From the NCBI GenBank assembly GCA_026120185.1, contig JANUWF010001193.1, forward strand, positions 496,001-560,000: a stretch of 64,000 nt of DNA. Reading direction: 5' to 3'. This stretch comes from Voacanga thouarsii. Lineage: Eukaryota > Streptophyta > Magnoliopsida > Gentianales > Apocynaceae. Below, in pieces: positions 22,390 to 34,199 of the stretch; the first letter of the stretch is position 1; every line of letters starts with the position of its first letter. The translations under genes and the position numbers were made by a program. A model generated the notes under the pieces. That model was given only the letters and a program-made list of their open reading frames with translations. It ran no database searches and was not told where the DNA came from.

Positions 22390-23053
22390 GAAGAAGAGTT
22401 TGAGCAGACATGGGTTAAGATGATTGCAGACTACAATTTACATGGCCACAAGTGGTTAGAGAGATTATATAATATTCGAGATAGGTGGTGCACCGATCTT
22501 TCTATTGAGACATTTAGCGCATGATTCAAAACAACTTCAAGAAGTGAGAGCACTAATAGTGTATTAAATGGCATCGGCAGTAGAACCTATTCATTCACGA
22601 AATTTATTCTTAAATTTGAACAAAAACTTGGAGAATGACACAAAAACGAAGCAGAGGCTGATTTTACTTAGTGCACAAGGAAAATCTCCACTTGCAATAC
22701 GATCCACTGTCATGTTACAACAAGCTGCCCATTTTTATACCCACAAATTGTACAGATTATTTGAGAAGGAATTCATGGGTCTCTATGTTTCATCTAGTGA
22801 AAAAGAAGAGGTTGTTGAAGAATCATACTATGGTTTAAAAGTCACTATGGAGACCAAATAGAGCCATCAAACATGTAGAGTAACTTTCAATATAGGAGAT
22901 TTTACTGTCCGCGGCAGCTGTAAGAAATTCGAGAGCATGGGTATACTATGCATACACTCATTGCAGCTCTGAAGGCAAAAAATATTGTCAAAATCCCTGA
23001 TTTATATTTGTTAAAAAGGTGGGACAGAAATGCTCGAAAGCGTATGAATGATT
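22390..23053 (+). pseudogene. FAR1/FHY3-like MULE transposase fragment
   Basis: The C-terminal half of a FAR1-related (Mutator-type transposase-derived) protein can be read with frame changes: EEEFEQTWVKMIADYNLHGH, WLERLYNIRDRWC, SRSESTNSVLNG, then QAAHFYTHKLYRLFEKEF. A SWIM zinc-finger remnant GSCKKFESMGILCIHSL follows, then KNIVKIPDLYLLKRWDRNAR. The SWIM motif (CxC...CxH) has lost its first Cys. Stops interrupt the frame at FSA and at KLGE, and the frame shifts before QAAHFY. The N-terminal FAR1 zinc finger and most of the transposase core are missing. It is a dead copy; whether from a mobile MULE or a domesticated FRS gene cannot be decided. Confidence 0.8.
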
Positions 23054-23059
23054 AGATCA

Positions 23060-24696
23060 ACTTAGGATATTTAGTATGCAGTGCACTGATTCTAACATTG
23101 TTTTCACAAATCGAGGCATAAAGTTTACTTAAGTGTTATTAATAAATGCGAATCTCTCAGTTGATTTATTTTTTAGCAAGCACTAAAAAGTGCTAATCAC
23201 AAGTTTGATGATTACTGAAAAACGTATGAAACGAGAGAGGAAGAGCATGTGCACGCATAAAACGAAGAAACAGCATGCTAGCCTCGAAAGCTTCACGAAG
23301 CATGCTCCTTCGACAGAAATTTACTGGTCCCTTAGACAACCGTCACTTGCGAAGCTTAGCGCTCAAACAAAGGAAAGGGAGTCGTTCTTCGTCAGTGAGC
23401 TATGCTTCTTTGTTGAGATCGCTTGCCTACGCTATCGGGTACAGTGAGGGCTCTGAATGATGAGCGAATCGGGTCGCCTTGTTCGGACGTAGCTCTTGCT
23501 AGTGGTCTATTCTTTGATTGATGTGCTGCTTTCAATACGTCTTTAAGAACTATAAGTTGCAATGGGATGGCAAGAAAATCTCAAGGAATCATCCCCATTG
23601 TCACCCATGGTTATCAATGAGAACTTGTTTGCCCCTGTTATGGATGATCAAGAAATTGATGCTGTGGAGTGTACCTTTTTCCAATAACAAACCCCAGTCC
23701 TAGGAATGAAGGACCAGTCACCTACACAGATGCGATGACTTCAGTACAGATACAGACATCTGCGACTGGGATCACGAGCTGAGTTCTGTATTCTGATGAG
23801 GGAACAACAATTGAACATCCGCTGCATATACGTGGTCATGCAACCAATCTTTGTCCTGCAATAATTATCTACTGCCCTTTGGTACTTTGCGAGAGCTCTA
23901 ATACTATTATACTAGTCGTTCACATGTTTACCAAACTTTCGAAGCACACATAGATAAAGACATCTCGTAGCTGATTTGCAATTGATTTTTACTTTATGAT
24001 AAATACATTTATGAGAATAGCACAATTTATCAAGTAGTAATTTACTTTAGTGCAATCTAACTCATCAAATTTTTATGACTATGAGTTTGGATTGGATATT
24101 TATCATCTTATAAATGGTTTGACAAAATTCAAATATTTAAATTATAAAAAAATAATAATTAATAAATTGAATAGCTATACTGTTGAATCTGTCATTCAGA
24201 GGCACATTTGCCCAGTCAACAATGTGTACACTATGTGGTGTGGGTAGGTTAACCGTTGGTGGACAACTCTTTTCTCTCTCCTTCTCAAACATGACACTTC
24301 TCTGTCTCCTTTTTTTTTTTTTTAAATCTCTTTTTCTTACTTTAGGTTGATTGGAAGTGGGTAATCAAAATCTAAATTATTATTTGAAGAAATATTTTTT
24401 CGTATTAGATGATTAGAAACTTCATCTTTCAAAATTTCAAAAGTTGCTTTGAAGTTAATTGAACTCTCCATTATTCAATTCTTAGTTTTAATTACTCAAT
24501 AATATAAGGTCTTATTATTCCGTAATATTTTTTGTTATTTTATTTTTTTTATTTATGATAATTATAAGATTTAAATATTTTATTTTTATTTAAAAATAAA
24601 TATGTGATAGTACATTTTTAACTTTGTGGTCAAGAATACGTTGCATAAAAAATAAGAATGTGATCGCAAAAAAACAAAGAATTAAAAATTTAATTC
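23060..24696. other. Intergenic, no recognised gene
   Basis: Bases 23190-23470 are less A/T-rich than their surroundings and hold overlapping short frames with no family match. The rest is A/T-rich. A poly-T tract lies near 24310. Confidence 0.5.
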
Positions 24697-24701
24697 ATCT
24701 C
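24697..24701. repeat. Target-site duplication ATCTC (left)
   Basis: It matches ATCTC at 31782-31786 across the copia element. Confidence 0.9.
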
Positions 24702-25070
24702 TATTATAAAATTAGGGTAGTGTTAGAATAAAATCTACACACTACACACTAAGAAAATTCTAACTATTCTTTGCACAAGAATTTCTCTTCAAACTTCTCT
24801 CTTTCTTTCTCTCACAATTCTTTCTCTAATCTTTCTTTCACTAATCTTTCTTTCCCAAAATGATGGTGTATTACAAGCTTAGAGAATAGCTCTATTTATA
24901 GAGCTCTAATTAGTGAAATACATCATGGCATACATCATCTTCAACTAATCTCAATTAATGGTGTCTCCACTAAATGGTGGACATCCATAAAAATCTTCTA
25001 TAATAATTCACACAAATCCATAATTAGTGGAGCCTCCACTAATTAATAAAGATTCCAATAATTCATAACA
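24702..25070 (-). repeat. 3' LTR of the copia element
   Basis: This is one of two 369-bp terminal repeats. On the minus strand it begins TGTTATGAATT and ends TTTTATAATA. Confidence 0.93.
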
Positions 25071-25079
25071 CTCCCCCTT
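25071..25079 (-). other. Polypurine tract
   Basis: AAGGGGGAG on the minus strand directly abuts the LTR start TGTTATG. It is the plus-strand primer site for reverse transcription. Confidence 0.85.
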
Positions 25080-25195
25080 GGATGTCCATCCATTACATAA
25101 AGAATATGCCTCGTTAAAACCTTACTAGATAAAAACCCAGTGGGAAAAAAAATCTAATGAAGGAAAAAGAGTACACTATTCTATATGTCTGTTTA

Positions 25196-26840
25196 TTACT
25201 CCCCCTGATGAAATGATTCATTTAAATCTTTAAACCGACGCATACCGATTTTATATCTCAACTTCTCAAATGTTGCAGTCGGTAAAGTCTTCGTGAAAAT
25301 ATCTACGAGGTTATCACATGACCGAATTTGTAGCACATCAATTTCACATTTCTTTTGGAGTTCATGAGTAAAGAAAAATTTTGGTGAAATATGTTTTGTC
25401 CGATCTCCTTTAATATATCCTCCTCGTAATTGAGTTATGCAAGCTGCATTGAGGAGTTGGAATATCTTTGATTGATGATAATCCACAATTTTCTCGGATA
25501 TAATGAATCATGGATCTTAACCATACACATTCTCGACTTGCTTCATGAATGGCTATAATTTCAGCATGATTTCAAGAAGTAGTTGCTATAGATTGTTTCG
25601 TAGAACGCCATGATATAGCAGTATTTTCACATGTAAATAGATAGCCCGTTTGAGAACGTGCTTTATGTGGATCAGATAAATAACCAGCATCTGCATAACC
25701 TATCAATGTTGGACTGGTTTTATTTGAATAAAATAATCCGAGATCAATTGTACCTTGGAGATATCGAAGGACTTGTTTAATTCCATTCCAATGTCGTCGT
25801 GTTGGTGAAGAACTAAATCTTGCTAATAAATTGACAAGAAAAGCAATATCGAGTCGTGTATTATTAGCAAGATACATCAATGCACCAATTGCACTGAGAT
25901 ATGGTACTTCAGGACCAAGGAGTTCTTCATCATTTTCTTGAGGTCGGAAAGGATCTTTATCCACATTTAATGATCGGACGATCATTGGAATACTCAATGG
26001 ATGTGCTTTGTCCATGTAAAATCTTTTTAGCACTTTTGCTGTATATGTTGATTGATGAATAAATGTTCCATTCTCCAGATGTTCAATTTGTAAACCAAGG
26101 CAAAATTTGGTTTTACCAAAATCCTTGATTTCGAATTCTCTTTTTAAATAATCAATTGTTTCTTGAAGCTCTTCAGGAGTTCCAATAAGATTAATATCAT
26201 CAACATATATAACTAATATCACAAATTTAGAACCAGATTTCTTAATAAAAACACATGGACATACCTGGTCATTTTTAAATCCCGCTTTCAATAAATATTC
26301 ACTAAGACGTGTGAACCACATGCGCCCAAATTGCTTCAGGCCATATAATGATTTCTGCAACTTGATGGAGTAATTTTCACGAGGATCATGTTTATATGCT
26401 TCAGGCATATGAAATCCTTCGGGGATTTTCATGTAAACATCATTCTAATTTTCCATACAAGTAAGCAGTGACAATATCTAATAGGCGCATATCTATCTTT
26501 TCATGTACTGCCAAACTGATAAGATATCGGAGTGTAATAACATCAATAACAGGAGAATAAGTTTCATCATAATCAATACCTGGTCTTTGTGAAAAACCTT
26601 GGGCTACTAATCGCGCTTTATATCGAACGATTTCACTCTTTTCATTGCGCTTTCGCACAAATATCCATTTGTAACCAACAGGTTTTACACCTTCTGGTGT
26701 TTGGACTGCAGGTCCGAAGACTTCACGTTTTGTTAGTGCATTTAACTCCGATTGAATCGCATCTTTCCATTGCAGCCAATCTTTTCTATGCCGACATTCA
26801 TCAACTGATATTGGTTCAGGATCATCATTATCCTATGTAA
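25196..26840 (-). pseudogene. Copia reverse transcriptase and RNase H, interrupted
   Basis: On the minus strand the sequence reads KPVGYKWIFVRKRN, YKARLVAQGFSQRPGIDYDE, then after a one-base frameshift near 26443 KIPEGFHMPEAYKHDPREN and SLYGLKQFGRMWF. The catalytic YVDD motif is present near 26200. RNase H starts at YADAGYLSDPHKARSQTGYL and is cut by a TGA after KQSIATTS (near 25573), with the continuation to 25196 ending DIFTKTLPTATFEKLRYKIG. The catalytic motifs look intact apart from the breaks. Confidence 0.92.
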
Positions 26841-28075
26841 CATCAAGAGATATATTGTATGCAAATATATTATCAATAACAGTTTCTATCCGATTCCAAC
26901 TTCTATCGGAAGTGGTATAATTGATAGAAATTTCAGTGTTACTTTTATCAACTTCTGGTTCTTTGTCATCAGTTCTCTCTTGATCTTTATCATTCTTTTC
27001 TTCAATATGATCTTCTGGATCATTTAATCCTCTTTTCTTTCGAGGATTTTTATCTTTAGAACCAAGAGGTCGGCCACGCTTCTGGCGTGTTTTTGACTCA
27101 GCAGCTATAGGTATAATATTTTGTTCTGCTGGAACTTCAATTCGAATATGAACATTTATAGCTGGAATATACGATTTTGTAACTCTTCTGGAGTCAACAA
27201 AAGCGTATGGCATTTGATTTGCAATGCTTTGCAAATGAATTATCTTTTGAACTTCAAGTTCACATGCGCTTGTGCGCGAATCAAGATAATTTAATGATAT
27301 TGTCCAAGCAAGATCCTTTTTATGCTGTTTTGGTTCTCCCCCTAATTTAGGGAATAATGATTCATCAAAATGACAATCAGCAAATCTTGCTGTGAATACA
27401 TATCCTGTCAGGGGTTCAACATACCTGATAATAGAGGGAGAATCATATCCAACGTATATCCCCTTTCTTCTTTAAGGACCCATCTTTGTACGTTAGTTTG
27501 GTGCAATTGGAATATATACAGCACACCCAAAAATTCTTAAATAAGCAATATTTGATTCTGACCCAAAAGCCAATTGCAAATGAGAGAATTTATAATAACT
27601 AGCTGGTCTTATACGTACAAGTGTTGCAGCATGTAGAATAGCATGTCCCCAGGCAGATGTTGGGAGATTTGTTTTCATTAATAATGGTCTAGCAATTAAT
27701 TGTAATCGTTTAATCAAAGATTCAGCAAGACCATTTTGTGTGTGAACATGAGCTACAGGATGTTCAACATTAATCCCAATTGACATGCAATATGCATCAA
27801 AAGCATGTGATGAAAATTCACCAGCATTATCCAAACGGATATTTTTAATGTGATGGTCAGGTAATTGTGCTCGTAATTTAATCATTTGAGCAAGTAATCT
27901 CGCAAACGCCAGGTTGCGAGTAGATAATAAGCATACATGTGACCATCGGGATGATGCATCAATTAAGACCATAAAATATTTGAACGGTCCACATGGTGGA
28001 TCAATAGATCCACAAATATCTCCGTGAATCTGTTCGAGAAATGTAGGACTTTCAACTCCTACTTTTACTGGTGAT
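26833..28075 (-). pseudogene. Copia integrase core and linker, interrupted
   Basis: The integrase core reads MVLIDASSRWSHVCLLSTRN, then IRLDNAGEFSSHAFDAYC and HVHTQNGLAESLIKRLQ, showing the D, D and E of the DDE triad. The frame ends at 27493 but family sequence continues in another frame (to about 27310), then a linker frame at 27234-26833 rich in charged residues and ending in a stop. It is separated from its upstream half by the solo LTR. Confidence 0.88.
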
Positions 28076-29536
28076 GGTTTTGTTGGGGATATGCCCTAGA
28101 GTCAATTTCTACTTATACAATTGTCATTATGTTTTATATAATAATATGAGGCTTTCCTTTCCATGAATAGTGAGTTTTGTTTTGTTGGTCATCAAGTACG
28201 TGACTTGATAGTAAAACCCTACAATGAATACAATAACTATTCTAAAACTGTCCCTGATCGATTATTATTATTGGAATAATAATAAATTAAGATTAGTATG
28301 TTTGTGACTTGATGGCTATGTTTTACTGGCCATAGATATTTGTGATATCGAGTCAAGATATAAATAAATGTTAGAGAATATTGTATTGGACATGACCCAC
28401 TGTGAGAGTACTTCATGGAATATGTCATAAGTACTTTCTAGCCATAATAATATTGAAAGTGTTTCGACCTAAATTCATCATAGTTTCCTACTTGATAAAT
28501 TCTATATTTTGACATTGTCTAATGTTATCTTTAACCAGATAATAAATTAGACTACTGTTGGATATAGAATAAATCAAGGAGAGGAATATGATTGATTGTG
28601 AAGGAATTTGTCCCTCTCAGTTATGGGAGAGATATCCATGGGCCCATTGATAAGTTAGACTGTTAAAAATGCATGGCCGTACTCAAATATATCAATCTAA
28701 GATATTGATATAATTTGTTTGAACAGTCTACAATGAAATCAAGAAATAATTGATTAAGTTTAATAAGGATGACATGCTCCGTGCCTTATGCTTAATCTGG
28801 ATATCGTGTGACAAAAGGACTAAATATAAGATTATGGTTTGGTTCAAAGAGATCACCGATCTTCATTTAACCTGGATAGTTATAATGTTTTGCTAGAAAC
28901 CACTTATAACTTATGGGTCATTTAAATATGATTTAGGCACACTGCCAGTGTTAAATAAACCTATAGGGTCACACAATAAGCGAACTTGTTAGGTTATTTT
29001 TCTGGTGACCAGGTTCGATGAATCTGGATGATATCCAGATTATAAGAATCGACTCGGTAAAATAATTAGTTAAATTACCGAGATAATGGCAGAATCTTAT
29101 CATATCAGTTTTAATTTAATTTGAATTTAAATTAGAATATGATAAGATATTATTAGGGTTGGACTCTAAGAGGTTCGGGGGTTTTTTAAGAAAACCCTAG
29201 CCGTCTTTTCAAAAGTCCAATTTTTCGATTGAGAACATTCGTGTCATTCTCTACCAGAAAAGAAAAAAAAAAAACCCTCTCAAACCCTAGGCGCTAGCAC
29301 TCCCCGGGTATCGAGTGAGTTCGCGGTGTGTATCCGATAGAGGACGTTCGTATACTGCAGCGTCTGGTGATTGTTCGGGTTGAACGTACAACAGCGCAAC
29401 CAGAATCGAAGGATTTCGATTACAGCAACCAGAGGTAATTCTTAAACTTTAGATCATCTTAATCGTTTACTTGGGTCCTCGGGAGGGATTCGTGGATGTT
29501 TTTCGCGTTTAGGAGTCCACAAATTCTAACAGGTTT
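28076..29536 (+). mobile_element. Nested 1451-bp solo LTR with GGTTT duplications
   Basis: Bases 28081-29531 begin TGTTGGGGATATGCCC and end AAATTCTAACA. GGTTT lies on both sides (28076-28080 and 29532-29536). Removing it rejoins the copia integrase frame. No internal retrotransposon genes are present, so it is the product of recombination between the LTRs of a second element. The CCCTAG-rich leader-like sequence near 29270-29450 suggests plus orientation, but this is uncertain. Confidence 0.9.
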
Positions 29537-30140
29537 AACAATTAATTTTCCTAGGGAACATGCAGTACATGCGAATTTTTCTGATGTTAATATCCTTTTA
29601 TTTTTTAAAAGATGACCATGTGTATTCTCAATGATTCTTCTCATCATGGTAGATCCCGGATGACCCAACAGGTCATGCCAAATGCTAAAAGTAATAGGAT
29701 CAGTAAACTTCTGGTTTACTAGATGATGAATTTCAATTGTACGTATTTTTACAAAATATAGGCCAGTAGAAAAAGACGGCAGTTTTTCTAATACAGATTT
29801 CTTACCCAAATGCATTTGAGTAATAAAAAGATACGCAATCCCATTTTCCTCATTTGTTTCAACATGATACCCATTTCTGCGGATATCTTTAAAACTCAAT
29901 AAATTTCTTTTGGATTTTGAGGAAAATAGTGCCTTATCAATAATAATTGTTGTTCCTTTAGGCAACAATATACTAGCTCTTCCGGAGTCCTCAATCACAT
30001 TTGCACTACCGTTTATCGTATAAATATTTATTTCTCCCATTTTGAGATCAGAAAAATATTTCTCATTTTTTAGTATGGTGTGTGTAGTTCCACTATCAAT
30101 AATGCATACATCATCATTAACAATGACCTATCCGAACACA
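29537..30140 (-). pseudogene. Copia protease and GAG-pre-integrase region
   Basis: Protease is marked by CIIDSGTTHTIL (the DSG aspartic active site) near 30100. It is followed by the stretch SILLPKGTTIIIDKALF and LLSFKDIRRNGYHVET, and by the GAG-pre-integrase motif WHDLLGHPGSTMMRRIIENT with the CTACSLGK zinc-like cysteines. It ends where the solo LTR begins. Confidence 0.88.
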
Positions 30141-30222
30141 AATATATATATGCAAACGTAAATATTATTAGAATAGAATGAAAATGAAAATACAAAAATA
30201 TCAGGGTGAGGCTTTAGTTCTT

Positions 30223-31280
30223 CTAGACACTGTCATCACCAATTAAATGGTCTATCCTACCGTCTGGGTGTTCAAAAAAATCCGATACATCCATATGGGT
30301 AATATTGATATTAAGATCTTCATGATCAATATCATCATCCTCAGTATTATTTATTGGATGTTGAGAAAAATTTACTTCCACATTTTTATTTTTCAATAAA
30401 GCTTGATACAATTCAACTAAATGCTTAGCCGTACGACAGTTTCGTGACCAATGACCTTTCATGCCACATCTATAACATATATCCTCATACTTTTCTTCAA
30501 TTTCTTTTTCTTTTCCCTTATGATCTTTTTTGTTCCACTTCAGGTGGCCAGTATTTCTCATAGTTTGATTATGATTGTGATAAGGGAAATATCGAGCGTG
30601 TCTACGACCATAACCATGACCACGGCCACGGCCATGGCCACGACCACGACTATAACGATGGCTTCTGCTGAAGCCAACAACATTCACTTCTGGGAGTGCT
30701 GTTGAGCCAGTTGGTCTGGCTTCATGATTTCTCAATAATAACTCATTATTCTTCTCTGCAATGAGGAGGCGATAATTAAATCAGTAAATTTTGTATACCC
30801 ATTTTCTCGATATTGTTGCTGCAGGACAATATTCGAGGCATGAAAGGTGGAGAATGTCTTCTCCAACATATCTTCATCAGTCACTTTTTCTCCGCATAAT
30901 TTTAACTGAGATGTAATTTTATACATTGCGGAGCTATATTCATTCACGATTTTAAAATCTTGCAACCTCAGGTGCAACCATTTATACCGTGCAGTGAGTA
31001 GTACGACCATCTTCAGGTGGTCAAATCTTTCTTTTAAATTTACCCATAGGACATATGGATCTTTTTCGGTAAGATATTCCATTTTCAAATTTTCATCGAG
31101 ATGACGACGAATAAAAATCAAAGCTTTAGCCTTATGTTGTGCAGATGCACTATTATTTACTTGAATAGTTTCACTAAGGCCTTCAGCATTTAGATGCATT
31201 TCTGCATCGAGAACCCATGACATATAATTTTTTCCAGAAATATCAAGGGTTACAAATTCGAGTTTAGCGAGATTAGTCAT
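30223..31280 (-). pseudogene. Copia gag, frameshifted
   Basis: The start MTNLAKLEFVTLDISGKNYM at 31280 is typical of copia gag (UBN2-type). A frameshift near 30770 moves the reading from ...TKFTDLI to LLIAEKNNELLLRNHEARP. The second frame has an Arg/Gly-His-rich stretch and the CCHC nucleocapsid knuckle CYRCGMKGHWSRNC near 30470. It ends at a TAG at 30223. Confidence 0.9.
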
Positions 31281-31306
31281 AGAGATCAATAAATGCGTAC
31301 CTGTCT

Positions 31307-31380
31307 TTTGTTAACGGCAGAAACTCGTGCTTAGTCTTCTGGCTTTGTTAACGGCAGAAACTCGTGCTTAGTCTTCTGGC
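31307..31380 (-). repeat. Perfect 37-bp tandem duplication in the copia leader
   Basis: The unit beginning tttgttaacggcagaaac occurs at 31307-31343 and again at 31344-31380 without a difference. It lies between the primer-binding region and gag. Confidence 0.9.
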
Positions 31381-31399
31381 TTTTGTACCAGTAGAGACT

Positions 31400-31412
31400 C
31401 GTGCTGATAACG
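31400..31412 (-). other. Primer-binding region of the copia element
   Basis: CGTTATCAGCACG directly follows the 5' LTR on the minus strand. It contains the TATCAG core that pairs with the initiator-tRNA-Met end in copia elements, with imperfect flanks. Confidence 0.55.
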
Positions 31413-31781
31413 TATTATAAAATTATGGTAGTGTTAGAATAAAATCTACACACTACACACTAAGAAAATTCTAACTATTCTTTGCACAATAATTTCTCTT
31501 CAAACTTCTCTCTTTCTTTCTCTCACAATTCTTTCTCTAATATTTCTTTCACTAATCTTTCTTTCACAAAATGACGGTGTATTACAAGTTTAGAGAATAG
31601 CTCTATTTATAGAGCTCTAATTAGTGGAATACATCATGGCATACATCATCTTCCACTAATCTCAATTAGTGGTGTCTCCACTAAATGATGGACATCCATA
31701 AAAATCTTCTATAATAATTCACATAAATCCATAATTAGTGGAACCTCTACTAATTAATAAAGATTCCAATAATTCATAACA
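31413..31781 (-). repeat. 5' LTR of the copia element
   Basis: Same 369-bp length as the left LTR, with about 13 differences by eye. It is followed on the plus strand by the ATCTC duplication at 31782-31786. Confidence 0.93.
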
Positions 31782-31786
31782 ATCTC

Positions 31787-32374
31787 AACATAATACTCTT
31801 AATAAAGAATTACATAGATATATAAGCCTTTATAAAAGTACGGCGTAAGCCCCTAAATTTTTAAACACAGCCCTTTTGGTGGAATATGATCAAGAATGTG
31901 TATTTTAGTAATCCATTTGAAAAAAAAAATAGTTAAAAAATAATTTGAATTTTGAAAAAAAAAAACATATGGGTACCTCACTTGGCCCTACGGAGCCCAA
32001 GATCTCCGCTCTTAAAAAAAAAAAAGGTAAATTGCGATATATGTCTCACTTGATTCTATAAATCTCCAATAACTCCGCTGTAAGATTTTGGAGGAAGTAA
32101 TAATTAGTTCCCCTCGGTAGTCTGTGCGCACTGTACACTACTTTGCACATACAAGATTTGAACCATTGAAGCATTCTGGAAGCAGGACTCACTGCAGCTG
32201 ATTGCTTCAGCCAAGTGAGTTGTGTCTGAGAGCAGATTAAGTAAAATTCTCCAAAATTATATGTCACTTACATTGAAAAATTTTCTAATTAAATTGGGAA
32301 ACTATTTTTGAAAAAATTGTTAGCCAAGTACTCTTAAACGCTTTGCCCGATGTGCTTAGGTTAGAAAATATATA
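31787..32374. other. Intergenic, no recognised gene
   Basis: Short A-tracts and a small frame at 32046-32267 with no family resemblance. Nothing else is seen. Confidence 0.5.
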
Positions 32375-32667
32375 CTTCCTTCGTCTTTATTTATCAATCA
32401 TAATTTAAAAAATTAATTAGTCTTTTAAATTCATACAATTTTACATTTCAAAAATACCATTGAATTTAATACTCTCTATAACTATTTTCTTGCTTTATTT
32501 GCTCAACTCTCCCTCTAAAGTAATTACACTTTCATTTTTCAAAACTATTTAATACAAGAGTATAGTAGTAAAATTAACATTAATGGCACCTAAATTTTTT
32601 TAATGTGACAAATAAAAAAAAATATTAAAATTTTTTAGTTGTGACAGAGAAATAGTGACGGAGGGAG
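32375..32667. mobile_element. Stowaway-like MITE, 293 bp
   Basis: It begins cttccttcgtc and the complement of its end begins ctccctccgtcac. TA flanks it at 32373-32374 and 32668-32669. The interior differs from the copies at 6838 and 36861, so it is another family. Confidence 0.8.
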
Positions 32668-32669
32668 TA

Positions 32670-34199
32670 TAAAACTAAACAATTCTTTTATTTTTTCAGT
32701 TGTAGTTCAGGCCAATTTTTAACATTTTTTTTTCATGAGTTTTTCTTTAAGAAAAATAAAACCTTATAATGTATTATTAAAACATTTGGCAAAATGATAG
32801 GGATATATACAAGGGAGGGAACATCCTCCATCTAAACTTTAATCACCTGAGGTATTACACAGAAAAGGAGGGAAATGAACCGGCATATTCGTATTCCTCC
32901 CGTGAGCATCAAAGATGAAACTTCTCAATCTGGAAATGAATGATGAGCTTTCCATATTAAGAAAATAAGCAACCAAAACAGCTGGATCCCAAGTTGGCAT
33001 TGGCATGACACTTCATTAATTCTTTGTCAATATTTGAGCTTATTCTGTATTTGCCATTTTTATATCATGTCAAAATTTACTTTGGAAGGAGTATTTGACA
33101 ACTCAGGTATTTCTATAACCTAATTCAGTGTTTAAAATCGAATAAATTAAGTATTTATTTTATTAAGTGCATTTAATAACAATTATTATTAAATATATTA
33201 ATTAATTATGTACGTTTGATAATAATTTTTATTATTGAAATCTTATTATAAATTTTAAGTAAATTAAAAATTACTTAAATTTGAAGTATGAATATATTAA
33301 ATATTTATCTAACTATTAATATTTTTTATATTTAATTTAAATTGTAGTAAAATATAGTACAAGAATAAATTATAATTAATTCAAACTTTAGATTTTAGAT
33401 TTATGTTTCCTTATTTCAATATTTTCTTCACATCCATAATGATCCAGTCTATCTACATTTTCACACTAAAATCTTGAAAGAATCTGCAAAGTTGCGATAC
33501 ATTCTCACCATTCTGCCTTCGTTACCATCAGGTCCATCAAATACTACAAAGATCAAAATTACAAAGAAAACCCAAATAGAAATGCAGACTGCATTTGAAC
33601 CAAAGGCAAAATGATTTTGTTTACTGGACGCGTATAGCTAAAGATCCAAGTGCAGAGGTCTATGAAGGGGTACCAATACATTTCGTGATGCTTTCATTAC
33701 TTATTCCCATCATCAAGATTGCATCAAAGAGCATTCCTACGAATTGGTTTATTGCAAAAAAACACAGAATCAGAATGCATATCCAAGCTTTAACAACTGC
33801 ATATACATAATTAATTCAAGCTTTAAACCAATCCATAGAAATTCTTTGTAAAATTTCTCATTTACACCAGTCACCGGATAGAGGATGTAGTTAATCCAGC
33901 ACAAGGAACCTGATATGTACTGAGGAGAACATTTTGGGGGACAAAAATGCAGATTCATATGTTTACATCACTGATCATAGATCAGATGTATATGAACAGA
34001 AAACAAAAGACGACTTGGGGTACATTTAGCTACTTCATAGTATTTGATTAAAATGAATACATAGGAGGAAAACAGCACAAAATTTTTCATGCTTTAGTTT
34101 ACCTAGGACAGACAGATTTCAGACACTTGTTCCTTGCCATGCTACAATGCTAGAAGTCTGGACTGTACATCATATGATGAGATAAACAGTCATTGTAGA
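32670..34199. other. AT-rich intergenic DNA and 3' flank of the CAR gene
   Basis: No gene is seen to about 33450. The rest, nearer the stop at 34200, probably includes the 3' UTR of the minus-strand CAR gene. The small frame at 33595-33810 is not convincing. Confidence 0.5.

Larger units (their letters stand above)
24702..31781 (-). mobile_element. Ty1/copia LTR retrotransposon, defective, with nested solo LTR
   Basis: This 7080-bp element is transcribed from right to left. It has two 369-bp LTRs, five-base target duplications (ATCTC), a primer-binding region after the right LTR, a polypurine tract before the left LTR, and gag, protease, integrase, reverse transcriptase and RNase H in copia order. 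Frameshifts or stops lie in gag (about 30770), between integrase and RT (about 26835), in RT (about 26443) and in RNase H (about 25570). A 1451-bp solo LTR interrupts integrase. By eye the two LTRs differ at about 13 of 369 positions, so the insertion is fairly recent on the plant LTR clock. It cannot move on its own proteins. Confidence 0.95.
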
